Notes under the pieces: model-generated
Told to the model about the DNA's origin: nothing
The model's input: only the letters and a program-made list of their open reading frames with translations
Database searches by the model: none
Made by a program: the position numbers and the translations under genes
Part shown: piece by piece, positions 9,162 to 17,249 of the stretch
Position numbering within the stretch: position 1 is the first letter of the stretch
Layout: every line of letters starts with the position of its first letter
Source: Bacteroides fragilis NCTC 9343
GTDB lineage: Bacteria; Bacteroidota; Bacteroidia; Bacteroidales; Bacteroidaceae
Direction: 5' to 3'
Assembly (NCBI RefSeq): GCF_000025985.1
Contig: NC_003228.3
Location: 1,674,001 to 1,738,000, forward strand
DNA: 64,000 nt

Positions 9162-10859
9162 ATGAATAAGATAAAGAATTTATTTGTAATTATACTATTT
9201 GCCTTGGTCGCCTTTTCCTGCAGTGATATATTGGACAAGGGACCGCTTGACAAATATTCGGAAAATGATGTGTGGAAAAGTACTGACCTGACACAAGCAT
9301 TCATTTATACTGCGTTGGCAAATGCTACGAATATGATGGTTTGGAAAGACAATTGGACGGATAATGAAGCTATCATGGAAGATGGGCGGGATGTGAATGC
9401 AGAATTGATAGACCGTTATTATGATGCCGGATGGAATAAGTATGAAGATATCCGTCGTTGCAATATGGTGTTGGCACGTGTTCCGGAAGCACCCTTTACG
9501 AATGCGGAAAAGGCTAATTTTATAGCACAGGCTAAGACGATACGTGCTATGATTTATTTTACGCGTGCCCGCTTGTTCGGTAAACTAATGTTAGTAAAAG
9601 AACTTATTGATCCGGAAGCGGATATGAAATTCCCTCGTACGGCTACAGTGAAAGAAACTTATGATTTCATACTGAACGACCTCAGGGAGGCTGCTCCTGA
9701 TCTGCCTGTAGATGCTCCGTCCGGTGCATTGTCACGCGGTGTTGCCTACGCATTGTTGGGAGAAGCAGCTTTGCATGGGGCTGCATATATTGAGAATGGA
9801 CAGGAGGAGTATTACCGGATAGCGGCAAAGGCCTGTGAAGATCTGTTTGCACTGGACAAATACTCACTGGATGGTAACTACGCCGGTATGTTCAATGATT
9901 ACGATCATTCATTGGCTTCGAGCGAGATAATCCTGGCACAATGGAGAAGTGCTGAAAATACGAACTTTTCAGATACGTGGATGCAGAGACTGGTACCTAA
10001 TATTGATCCCTCTAAATTGATTGCCGATGTGCAGGCAAAGTATCCCTTGGTAGAGGAGATGGCAGGTTGGCCGCAAAGATTTCCTTCTGTTGATTTGGTA
10101 AATGATTATCTTGTAGTTGATGAGGATGGAAAAGCCAAAGAGTGGGACCAGACTTCTTATTATAAGAAATTCCTGGTTGACGGAGGGACGGTTGAAGATG
10201 CTATTTACAAGAATCGTGATAAACGATTCAAAGCTTCTATCGTTTACGACGGATGTTCTTATTTCGCTAATAGGGTGTGGCTTCGTGAGGGAGGTAATCT
10301 TTATTATACTTCTAAAACGACAGAATTCTGGGGAATGCCGGTATCAGGATATGTTTATCGGAAATGCGTTTATGAAGCCAAACGTTTGCTGAACTCGGAA
10401 AAAACGGATTATCATTATACTTTGTTACGTTTGGGACGCTCTTATCTGAATTATGCGGAAATAAAGTTGCGCCAAGGTGATAAGGAAACGGCTATTGACT
10501 ATATCAATAGGACGAGGGTAACTCATGGCGGTTTGCCGGAATTGCAAAAATCCTTATCACTGGAAGATACCTGGAAAGAGTATAAACGTGAACGCCGTAT
10601 AGAACTGGTCAGTGAAGGCGACCGATACTGGAGTGTACTTCGTTGGGGTAAGGCCGACGGTCTGGAGGTTGTTCCGGAACTGACAGTTGAACAGAAGTTC
10701 ATGAAAATAGCTCCTGATGGAAAATCTTTTGAGATAATTCCGATACCCATTTACCAAAGTGATAATGAGCGTACTTTTACCAAGAAACATTATTTGTTCC
10801 CTGTACCTCAAGGACAACGTGATCTGAATCCAAATCTGGACCAGAACGAGGGGTGGTAG
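9162..10859 (+). CDS. SusD/RagB-family glycan-binding lipoprotein
   Basis: 565 residues. The signal peptide ends in a lipobox with the lipid-attachment Cys at residue 20 (LVAFSCSD), predicting outer-membrane anchorage. The SusD fold is supported by typical segments: RRCNMVLARVPEAPFT, then TIRAMIYFTRARLFG, the LLGEAALHGAAY helix of the TPR-like core, and the C-terminal SusD motif ERRIELVSEGDRYWSVLRWG followed by LFPVPQGQRDLNPNLDQN. It should cap the SusC barrel and bind the target oligosaccharide. It is translated from the same operon as susC, 15 bases downstream of it. Confidence 0.96.
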   Translation: MNKIKNLFVIILFALVAFSCSDILDKGPLDKYSENDVWKSTDLTQAFIYTALANATNMMVWKDNWTDNEAIMEDGRDVNAELIDRYYDAGWNKYEDIRRCNMVLARVPEAPFTNAEKANFIAQAKTIRAMIYFTRARLFGKLMLVKELIDPEADMKFPRTATVKETYDFILNDLREAAPDLPVDAPSGALSRGVAYALLGEAALHGAAYIENGQEEYYRIAAKACEDLFALDKYSLDGNYAGMFNDYDHSLASSEIILAQWRSAENTNFSDTWMQRLVPNIDPSKLIADVQAKYPLVEEMAGWPQRFPSVDLVNDYLVVDEDGKAKEWDQTSYYKKFLVDGGTVEDAIYKNRDKRFKASIVYDGCSYFANRVWLREGGNLYYTSKTTEFWGMPVSGYVYRKCVYEAKRLLNSEKTDYHYTLLRLGRSYLNYAEIKLRQGDKETAIDYINRTRVTHGGLPELQKSLSLEDTWKEYKRERRIELVSEGDRYWSVLRWGKADGLEVVPELTVEQKFMKIAPDGKSFEIIPIPIYQSDNERTFTKKHYLFPVPQGQRDLNPNLDQNEGW

Positions 10860-10900
10860 TAGAAAAATGCTGGACGTCTAATAATTAAAGTATTACGAAT

Positions 10901-11359
10901 ATGAAGAAACTTATAAATACTGTTTTGTTACTATTTCTAATAGGTACCGTTTCATCGTGCCTGAAATCAGGATTGGATGATTTAGAGGCCTATAATGAGG
11001 CTGAAATTACTAATTTGAACTTTGAATACCGTTGGTGGGATGAGGCTAAGGATCAGATGGCTGTTAAAACACTCAACATTGAAAAACAAATTTCGAAAGA
11101 CGACAATCTGATTACCTGTAAGCTGACGGTTCCAACGGCCAGTGGCAGTTTTACAGATGCTGTCAGGCAAAATGTATCATTAAGTAATCTTATTGCTTAT
11201 ATAGATCTTTCTACTGCTGCCAGAATTATGCCCTTAAACGGAGCGCCTAAGTTGGGTAGTCCTGGCGATTTTTCAGCTAAAGAGTTTAAATATCAGGTGA
11301 CTGCTGCCGACGGTACGAAAAGAGAGTGGACAATAAAGATTACGGATTTTGTGAAATAA
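10901..11359 (+). CDS. small surface lipoprotein in the SusE position (DUF5018-like)
   Basis: 152 residues with a lipoprotein signal and lipobox Cys at residue 20 (GTVSSCLK). The rest is predicted beta-rich and ends in DGTKREWTIKITDF, a closing strand typical of the DUF5018-like domains found beside SusC/D pairs. Its position directly after susD suggests a surface glycan-binding or accessory protein. The binding residues cannot be assigned from sequence, and it is shorter than most SusE/F proteins. It is followed by a hairpin terminator. Confidence 0.75.
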   Translation: MKKLINTVLLLFLIGTVSSCLKSGLDDLEAYNEAEITNLNFEYRWWDEAKDQMAVKTLNIEKQISKDDNLITCKLTVPTASGSFTDAVRQNVSLSNLIAYIDLSTAARIMPLNGAPKLGSPGDFSAKEFKYQVTAADGTKREWTIKITDFVK

Positions 11360-11397
11360 GAATAACGATTGAGGTTATTCGGATTACTGATTGAAAT

Positions 11398-11433
11398 GAT
11401 GAAGGAAGATATGTAATAATATTTTCCTTCATC
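11398..11433 (+). terminator. hairpin after the susCD lipoprotein gene
   Basis: GATGAAGGAAGATAT (11398-11412) pairs with ATATTTTCCTTCATC (11419-11433), a 15-bp stem with one G-U pair and a 6-base loop. It separates the susCD-lipoprotein unit from the GH27 gene, so the latter may be partly read-through or have its own promoter. Confidence 0.5.
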
Positions 11434-11473
11434 TGTTATTATATTATTTAGTGAAATTAATAAAAGAAGAACT

Positions 11474-12976
11474 ATGAACAAACCCTATTTCATTGCATTT
11501 TTACTCTTTTTAGCTTTATGGACAGCCATTCCTTCTGTTTTTGCCGGAGATGTTGTTTTAAAAGTATTTGAAGGGAAACCACGTATCAATTCTCCTCATA
11601 TCATAGGTAATTATCCTTCAACTCCATTTATCTTTTATATTCCGACTTCCGGTCAGCGACCGATGCAGTGGAGTGCGGAAAAACTCCCCGAAGGACTGGA
11701 ACTGGATTCCAAGACTGGCATTATTAGTGGAGTCATGACTTCCAAAGGAGATTATACCGTAACCCTGAAGGCTGAGAATGCATTAGGTGTAAGTGTGAAA
11801 CAATTGGTCATCCGCATTGGTGATGAATTATTATTAACTCCTCCAATGGGCTGGAACAGTTGGAATACTTTCGGACAGCATCTGACAGAAGAATTGGTCT
11901 TGCAAACGGCGGATGCGATGATAACGAACGGAATGCGTGATTTAGGATATTCCTATATCAATATAGATGACTTTTGGCAGTTGCCGGAACGGGGGGCTGA
12001 CGGACATCTGCAGATTGATAAAACTAAGTTTCCACGTGGGATAAAATATGTAGCTGATTATCTGCACGAGCGTGGGTTTAAATTGGGAATTTATTCGGAT
12101 GCCGCCGAAAAAACTTGTGGCGGCGTTTGCGGTAGCTACGGATATGAAGAAACAGATGCAAAAGATTTTGCCTCTTGGGGAGTTGACTTGTTGAAATATG
12201 ACTATTGCAATGCTCCTGTAGATAGGGTAGAAGCCATGGAGCGATATGCGAAAATGGGAAGGGCACTACGGGCTACCAATCGTTCGATTGTCTATTCAGT
12301 GTGTGAGTGGGGACAGCGTGAACCTTGGAAATGGGCGAAGCAAGTGGGGGGACATTTATGGAGAGTATCAGGAGATATCGGTGACATTTGGTATCGGGAT
12401 GGAAATCGTGTTGGTGGATTACATGGTATATTGAATATCCTTGAAATCAATGCTCCTCTGAGTGAATATGCCGGTCCATCCGGTTGGAATGATCCGGATA
12501 TGTTAGTGGTCGGAATAGATGGAAAGAGTATGAGTATTGGTTATGAGTCGGAAGGATGTACTCAGGAACAATATAAATCCCATTTTAGCCTGTGGTGTAT
12601 GATGGCTTCTCCTTTACTTTCCGGAAACGATGTACGGAATATGAATGATAGTACATTAAAAATCTTGTTGGATCCTGATTTAATAGCCATTAATCAGGAT
12701 GTGTTAGGTAGGCAGGCAGAACGCAGCATTCGTTCGGATCATTATGATATTTGGGTAAAGCCGTTGGCAGATGGACGTAAAGCTGTGGCTTGCTTTAACC
12801 GGGCAAGCTCTCCGCAAACTGTGATATTGAATGAAAATACGATTGCCGATTTATCATTCGAGCAGATATACTGTTTGGACAACCATTTGACAAAGAGTGG
12901 TAGTGATTCAAAGGAACTGATAGTAAAACTGGCCCCATATCAATGTAAGGTCTATATTTTCGGTAAAACGGATTGA
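11474..12976 (+). CDS. GH27 alpha-galactosidase with N-terminal putative Ig domain
   Basis: 500 residues. The signal peptide is about residues 1-24 (ALWTAIPSVFA), followed by a He_PIG/Ig-like domain (about 30-115) containing LPEGLELDSKTGIISGV. The GH27 barrel begins at TPPMGWNSWNTFG. The catalytic residues can be placed by alignment with human alpha-galactosidase A: nucleophile Asp243 in LLKYDYCN and acid/base Asp301 in WRVSGDIGDIW. It should release terminal alpha-1,3/1,4/1,6-galactose, probably in the periplasm or at the outer membrane. It is the only glycoside hydrolase of the locus, which suggests an alpha-galactosylated glycan as substrate. Whether that is plant or host material cannot be decided here. 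Confidence 0.93.
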   Translation: MNKPYFIAFLLFLALWTAIPSVFAGDVVLKVFEGKPRINSPHIIGNYPSTPFIFYIPTSGQRPMQWSAEKLPEGLELDSKTGIISGVMTSKGDYTVTLKAENALGVSVKQLVIRIGDELLLTPPMGWNSWNTFGQHLTEELVLQTADAMITNGMRDLGYSYINIDDFWQLPERGADGHLQIDKTKFPRGIKYVADYLHERGFKLGIYSDAAEKTCGGVCGSYGYEETDAKDFASWGVDLLKYDYCNAPVDRVEAMERYAKMGRALRATNRSIVYSVCEWGQREPWKWAKQVGGHLWRVSGDIGDIWYRDGNRVGGLHGILNILEINAPLSEYAGPSGWNDPDMLVVGIDGKSMSIGYESEGCTQEQYKSHFSLWCMMASPLLSGNDVRNMNDSTLKILLDPDLIAINQDVLGRQAERSIRSDHYDIWVKPLADGRKAVACFNRASSPQTVILNENTIADLSFEQIYCLDNHLTKSGSDSKELIVKLAPYQCKVYIFGKTD

Positions 12977-13051
12977 AATTATCTTGGTTCATTAAATATT
13001 TAACAGGCACTTATACCGCAAATTTAATTCTGTCTTTCCATTGCTTTCGAT

Positions 13052-13306
13052 TTATTTCCTAAACAGGGCTGAATGTCCAATACGGAAATAAATCGTTGCA
13101 GGAGAAAGCAGTTGTGCAAAAGTTCTTTCACAGAAACTTTTTAATTCCGTGTCGGTTGAGAAATACAACTTGCGTATTTTCTCCTTTTTACCTTTCCCTG
13201 ATCCATAATGATAAAGAACGATTTGAACCGGATGGTCCCGATTTGTTTGCTTTTTAATCAGCTTCAATCTTAATGTGATATTATCTATAGGACAAACTAT
13301 CGGTTT
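13052..13306 (-). pseudogene. possible relic of a tyrosine-recombinase N-terminus
   Basis: The 529-base gap 12977-13505 contains one minus-strand frame open from 13306 to a stop at 13052, with no ATG (a TTG occurs at 13267). It reads NITLRLKLIKKQTNRDHPVQ and continues with VLYHYGSGKGKKEKIRKLYF. This resembles the Arm-DNA-binding N-terminus of Bacteroides tyrosine recombinases, but no catalytic domain follows. I see no other feature in the gap; the promoter for the downstream gene must lie after 13310. The call is weak. Confidence 0.25.
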
Positions 13307-13505
13307 TTAAGCTGATCATTGCGTGGAACGTACTCTTTGAATAACAGACAGGTTAATGGGATATCTGTTTGCACTTGCCCAATTGGTAACCTCACCTCTT
13401 TTAACATTTTATCTTCTTCGTCTTCTTTTGCTTTCTTTAGGGAGTAGGGGGCAATCATTCTTGAGGATATATTGTTCTTACTGCAACATCTAAACTTAAA
13501 AACGT

Positions 13506-14402
13506 ATGAAAGATCTTGTGTCCGGCATCCGGTATGATGCCTCTAATGTGATTAGTCAGGCTATAGGGCCAAGTAAAGAATTTTGCATGGGATATTTAAA
13601 TCCCGGCGTTGTGGGTGGTGAAGGATATATTTCGACTATGAAATTGTCAGTCGGCACAGTCGACGTGAAAGACCTCGATGCAATAACCGAAAGGATTGTA
13701 GCGAAGGATCGTTGTGAGAAGAACGATGCGTATCTCGGGCAAGTCAACCTGATGAAAGCCTCGTCTTTTTGCGGACAGAATGGAGCCATCTGGGGATTTG
13801 ACCTGGCGATGCACGATGACATTGCCAAAAGGAAAGAGATGCCTATCTACATGCAGGCGCAACCCGAAGGAGCGGATATCCCTGTTTATAATATCCGTCC
13901 GTTGCTGGAGGCAACCGAACGTCTGTTCGGCCGTGCCAAAGAGCGCCGTTTCCCTGTACTTCCGGGAGCTTACGTACCGGGAGGTAGCAGAAAAGTTGTG
14001 GCATGCGGTCCTGTATGGGTATGGTCTGTAATCGGCCTGGCCATTCTGAAAGACCGTAGTAAAGGAGCTTGCCTGTTTGTAAAGGATGCAGGTACTTATG
14101 GAGACGATTCGACAACAGAAGGTGAAGCCATCGGTTTTCTGGAAGGTATACTCCGTAAAGCGACCAACAGTATTGCCCTTTGCGGTGAAGATCAGGATGT
14201 GATCTACGACCGTATTTACATCGGTTATAAATATACATTTGTAGAACCCGGTCAGGTAGGTTGTGCCCTGTCGTGCACTCCTGCCGTTTATATGGCGCAA
14301 AATGCTATTCCTGCCGATATGAAACCGGCCGATCTTTGCCAGATGACTATCAGTGACTGGGAAGAGAAGCTGGGGCTGGAAGAGTTGACGATCTTCGAAT
14401 AG
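13506..14402 (+). CDS. pyruvoyl-type histidine decarboxylase family proenzyme
   Basis: 298 residues, colinear with the pyruvoyl-dependent histidine decarboxylase (HDC, about 310 residues) of Lactobacillus. The self-cleavage site ASSF is present (Ser86-Ser87, in GQVNLMKASSFCG); cleavage would give the beta chain and a pyruvoyl-capped alpha chain. Other conserved stretches are MGYLNPGVVGGEGY, IPVYNIRPLLEA and FVEPGQVG. Compared from memory with the Lactobacillus enzyme, the substrate-pocket Asp63 and Glu66 are kept (Asp68, Glu71), but Tyr62 is Lys67 and the catalytic Glu197 is Lys193 (FVKD instead of FVED). Histidine-to-histamine activity is therefore uncertain and another substrate is possible. 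No amino-acid/amine antiporter is adjacent. Confidence 0.85.
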   Translation: MKDLVSGIRYDASNVISQAIGPSKEFCMGYLNPGVVGGEGYISTMKLSVGTVDVKDLDAITERIVAKDRCEKNDAYLGQVNLMKASSFCGQNGAIWGFDLAMHDDIAKRKEMPIYMQAQPEGADIPVYNIRPLLEATERLFGRAKERRFPVLPGAYVPGGSRKVVACGPVWVWSVIGLAILKDRSKGACLFVKDAGTYGDDSTTEGEAIGFLEGILRKATNSIALCGEDQDVIYDRIYIGYKYTFVEPGQVGCALSCTPAVYMAQNAIPADMKPADLCQMTISDWEEKLGLEELTIFE

Positions 14403-14419
14403 AAGTTTTGTAATCAAAT

Positions 14420-14522
14420 ACAAGCTACGGACAGGTACACAGGTTTATGATCCTGAGGACGGGTTTCTTTTCGATTCGTCCCTGGTTGTTCGTTTGTGGT
14501 AGGTGTACCTTCCGTAGCTTGT
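14420..14522. terminator. bidirectional terminator with long nested inverted repeat
   Basis: Convergent genes meet here. The 14420-14440 arm (ACAAGCTACGGACAGGTACA plus C) pairs with 14503-14522 (GTGTACCTTCCGTAGCTTGT) with a single-base bulge. A smaller stem, GGACGGGTTTC with GATTCGTCC, sits inside the loop. The symmetry suits termination from both sides. Confidence 0.7.
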
Positions 14523-14529
14523 TCTGTTT

Positions 14530-15312
14530 TTACTGTTGTGCGATCCACCAGTCGATCATCTTACGTGCCAGGCTGAGTTTGCGGGGAAGTTCCGGCAAGT
14601 GATCCCTGGTATAGAAGTTCCCGGAGCTGAGCTCGTCATCTTGCAGGTGGATGTCACCACCGGCGTAGTCGGCGATAAATCCCACCATCAGTCCGCTCGG
14701 ATAAGGCCAAGGCTGACTGCCGAAATAACGGATGTTTTTCACATCGAGCCCGGTTTCTTCTTTTACTTCCCTTGCCACACACTCTTCCAATGTCTCGCCT
14801 GTTTCGAGGAATCCGGCTACCAGGCTATTGAAAGTACCTTTAAAGTTGCGGGCATGTACCAATAACAGGGAGTCTTCTTTGCGCACCAATACCAGGATGG
14901 CTGTTGAGATGACCGGATAGATTTCTCTGCCACAATTCGGGCATTTCTTCATAATGGGTTCTTTCTGTACCAGCGGAGTTCCACAAGTGGGGCAGAAACG
15001 GTTGCTGCGGTCCCAGTAGAGAATTTCGTGAACCTTGCCTGCGGCCTGATAGTGTTCCGGCGACAAGTAATCATAAGAAGCGCGCAATCCTATCTGCACG
15101 TATTCCGGAGTTTCGGCTATCGGAGAGTCTGTGTAGAAAGCTTTGCATACCATGCCCGTTGCCGTGGTGATGGTGTGTACGGTTATTCCTTCCGAAGTGG
15201 TGACAGGGGCATTCTTGCCCGTGGGGATGGAAAAAGCATTGTCGTTCTTTTCCAACAGTAACTGATCTTGGTAAAAGATGAACCACCGGTAGTTGGTTTC
15301 TGTATTTATCAT
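14530..15312 (-). CDS. nudC: NAD(+) diphosphatase (NudC)
   Basis: 260 residues. A zinc ribbon with Cys107, Cys110, Cys124 and Cys127 is followed by a perfect Nudix box from Gly167 (GFLETGE, then REVKEETGL) and the NudC-specific motif SQPWPYP at 199-205. This enzyme family hydrolyses NADH/NAD to NMNH/NMN and AMP and removes NAD caps from RNA in the cytoplasm. The gene is minus-strand, downstream of the ABC-F gene, with its own -7 element just before it, and converges on the decarboxylase gene. Confidence 0.95.
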   Translation of the reverse strand: MINTETNYRWFIFYQDQLLLEKNDNAFSIPTGKNAPVTTSEGITVHTITTATGMVCKAFYTDSPIAETPEYVQIGLRASYDYLSPEHYQAAGKVHEILYWDRSNRFCPTCGTPLVQKEPIMKKCPNCGREIYPVISTAILVLVRKEDSLLLVHARNFKGTFNSLVAGFLETGETLEECVAREVKEETGLDVKNIRYFGSQPWPYPSGLMVGFIADYAGGDIHLQDDELSSGNFYTRDHLPELPRKLSLARKMIDWWIAQQ

Positions 15313-15338
15313 TTTGGGATTATTCTTTTTAAACGGTG

Positions 15339-15346
15339 CAAAATTA
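15339..15346 (-). promoter_or_regulatory. -7 element TAATTTTG for nudC
   Basis: On the minus strand TAATTTTG matches TAnnTTTG. It lies 27 bases before the nudC start and overlaps the last codons of the upstream ABC-F gene. Confidence 0.5.
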
Positions 15347-16933
15347 TAAAAAGATACTCTTTCTGATGCCGGTTTCCTTTACAAAATATTCATCATGTGA
15401 TACAAGCAGTACACTGCCCGTATAGTTCCGAACGGTAGCTGTGATGATTTCGATACTTTGTATATCCAGATTGTTGGTAGGCTCGTCCAGGATAAAGAGG
15501 TCGGGCGTGTTGTTACTAATCATCAGGCAGCAGAAAGCGAGTCGCATTTTTTCGCCTCCACTGAGTTGGATGCAAGGTTGATCCCAGCTCGTTGCCGGGA
15601 AGAGAAATCGATTCAACCTGATTTTTATTTCGTGCTCCGGCAGGGCACGTACATTGAATGATTCTGCTTGTTGAAGCACCGTCAGCTGGTTGCAGATGAT
15701 GGAATATTCCTGATTCAGATAGACATAACTGAACCCGGCGCGTTCCAGTGTACCCGATGTTGGCAATAGGTCACCCGTAACCAATTTCAATAAAGTCGTT
15801 TTGCCGCTTCCATTGTCTCCTTCGATTCGTATCCGGTCGCCACTCTTCAGTTGAAAGCAGAGTGGAACCTCCCATAAAGGCGAATTTCCATAAGAAAAGT
15901 TTATTTTATGGGCAGTCAGCAATGTTTTTCCCGTATGTAAGGCGGAAGCATGGAAGTCGGTTTTAAGCAAAGTTTTTTCGGCCAGCCTGTTGCGTATCAG
16001 GCTACGTTCGCTGGTCAGTTTCTCTGACTTATTCTGATGGATATCCGCCAGTTTGGTGGTACTTTTTTCTGCCCGGTCCTTCAGGGTGTGAACCGCCATG
16101 CGGGAGATGCCTTTTTTAGGTACTGATTTTTCGCTCCGTATATTCTGCTTTTCTTTTCGTTCGGCTACTTCGCGTGCCAGTTTCCGTATTTGGCGGAGTT
16201 CTTTTTCTTTCTCGTTCAGTTGTTGTTGCAGGGCGTTCTGTTGCAGTTCTTTCTGCTGCTTGTAGAATTCGTAATTGCCTCCGTAACACACAAGTGCGTT
16301 CCGGCTCAGTTCACAGGTTTCGGGAAGCCTGTTGAGCAGAGTGCGGTCGTGACTGACAACGATCAGGGTGGAACGGCATTTCTTTACCCATTCGTACAGT
16401 CGGTTGCGTCCTTGGTTGTCAAGGTGATTGGTCGGTTCGTCCATCAATACGGCGGAAGGCGCTTGCAGTTCCAGACCAGCCAGGAAGACCCGCGTCTTTT
16501 CTCCACCGCTCAGTGTGTGCATGGATTCGGAAAGGGACCTGTTTCCGAGTCCCCAGCCGTTGAGGGCGGCTAAGGCTTTTTCTTCGATATTCCAGTCGTC
16601 ATCGAGGATGTTGAAATGATCGATGGAGGCATTTCCGTTCAAAATTTCATGAAGTGCTTTCTGCTTCCGGTCTATCCCGAGGGCTTGGGCAATGCTCATT
16701 TCATCATATTGCCCGAAGTGTTGAGGCACATAATAGAGGTCGTCGGGGCGGAGCACGTTCCCCGAAGACGGTTGTAATTTTCCGGCCATGATTTGCAGCA
16801 ATGTCGATTTGCCGCACCCATTGTTGCCGATCAGGGCCAATTGCCGGCCTTTGCCGACGGTGAAACTGAGATTCCGGAAGAGAACTTCTTTGTCTGGATG
16901 GATATAGGTGATTTGTTGTACTTGAATACACAT
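15344..16933 (-). CDS. ABC-F family ATPase (ribosome-associated)
   Basis: 529 residues with two tandem ABC ATPase domains and no membrane segments. Domain 1 has Walker A GNNGCGKST, signature LSGGEKTRVFLA and Walker B LMDEPTNHLD. Domain 2 has EGDNGSGKTT, LSGGEKMRLAFC and LDEPTNNLD. A charged linker of about 80 residues (the interdomain P-site tRNA-interaction motif region) joins them. ABC-F proteins bind the ribosomal E site and act in translation control or antibiotic protection. The sequence does not show whether this is a resistance type; there is no leader peptide or attenuator upstream that would suggest one. Confidence 0.92.
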   Translation of the reverse strand: MCIQVQQITYIHPDKEVLFRNLSFTVGKGRQLALIGNNGCGKSTLLQIMAGKLQPSSGNVLRPDDLYYVPQHFGQYDEMSIAQALGIDRKQKALHEILNGNASIDHFNILDDDWNIEEKALAALNGWGLGNRSLSESMHTLSGGEKTRVFLAGLELQAPSAVLMDEPTNHLDNQGRNRLYEWVKKCRSTLIVVSHDRTLLNRLPETCELSRNALVCYGGNYEFYKQQKELQQNALQQQLNEKEKELRQIRKLAREVAERKEKQNIRSEKSVPKKGISRMAVHTLKDRAEKSTTKLADIHQNKSEKLTSERSLIRNRLAEKTLLKTDFHASALHTGKTLLTAHKINFSYGNSPLWEVPLCFQLKSGDRIRIEGDNGSGKTTLLKLVTGDLLPTSGTLERAGFSYVYLNQEYSIICNQLTVLQQAESFNVRALPEHEIKIRLNRFLFPATSWDQPCIQLSGGEKMRLAFCCLMISNNTPDLFILDEPTNNLDIQSIEIITATVRNYTGSVLLVSHDEYFVKETGIRKSIFL

Positions 16934-17171
16934 GGCGGTCTATTGTTTTGAAAGTAAATACTTGCTGTTGATTTTGTGGGAAGCAGGGAGGGGACAGACA
17001 AACACAATAGAGGCTGAACAACACGGATTCGTGATGCTTAACAGTGAATGAAAAGAAGCATATTGAGAAAAGTGATGTTTACCGGAAGTGTTGTCTTACT
17101 TAGATATTCTCATGGGTATAAGTATGAAATTAGGTCGCAAAGATAGAGGATATTCCGGTAACTGCAAAAAA

Positions 17172-17204
17172 GAGAGGGAAGAAATCGGATATTTCTCCCC
17201 TCTC
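17172..17204 (-). terminator. intrinsic terminator of rclA
   Basis: GAGAGGGAAGAAAT and ATTTCTCCCCTCTC form a 14-bp stem with one mismatch and a 5-base loop. Read on the minus strand it is followed by TTTTTT, as an intrinsic terminator should be, 46 bases after the rclA stop. The rest of the gap 16934-17171 shows nothing beyond the presumed ABC-F promoter. Confidence 0.75.
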
Positions 17205-17249
17205 CAAATGAAAAGGTTGTCCTGAATCGTGTAAAACAGAGGTTTTAAA

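Noticed and set aside
13647..14423. 258-codon minus-strand ORF over the decarboxylase gene
   Set aside because: Antisense shadow of a clearly conserved coding region; no recognisable motif.
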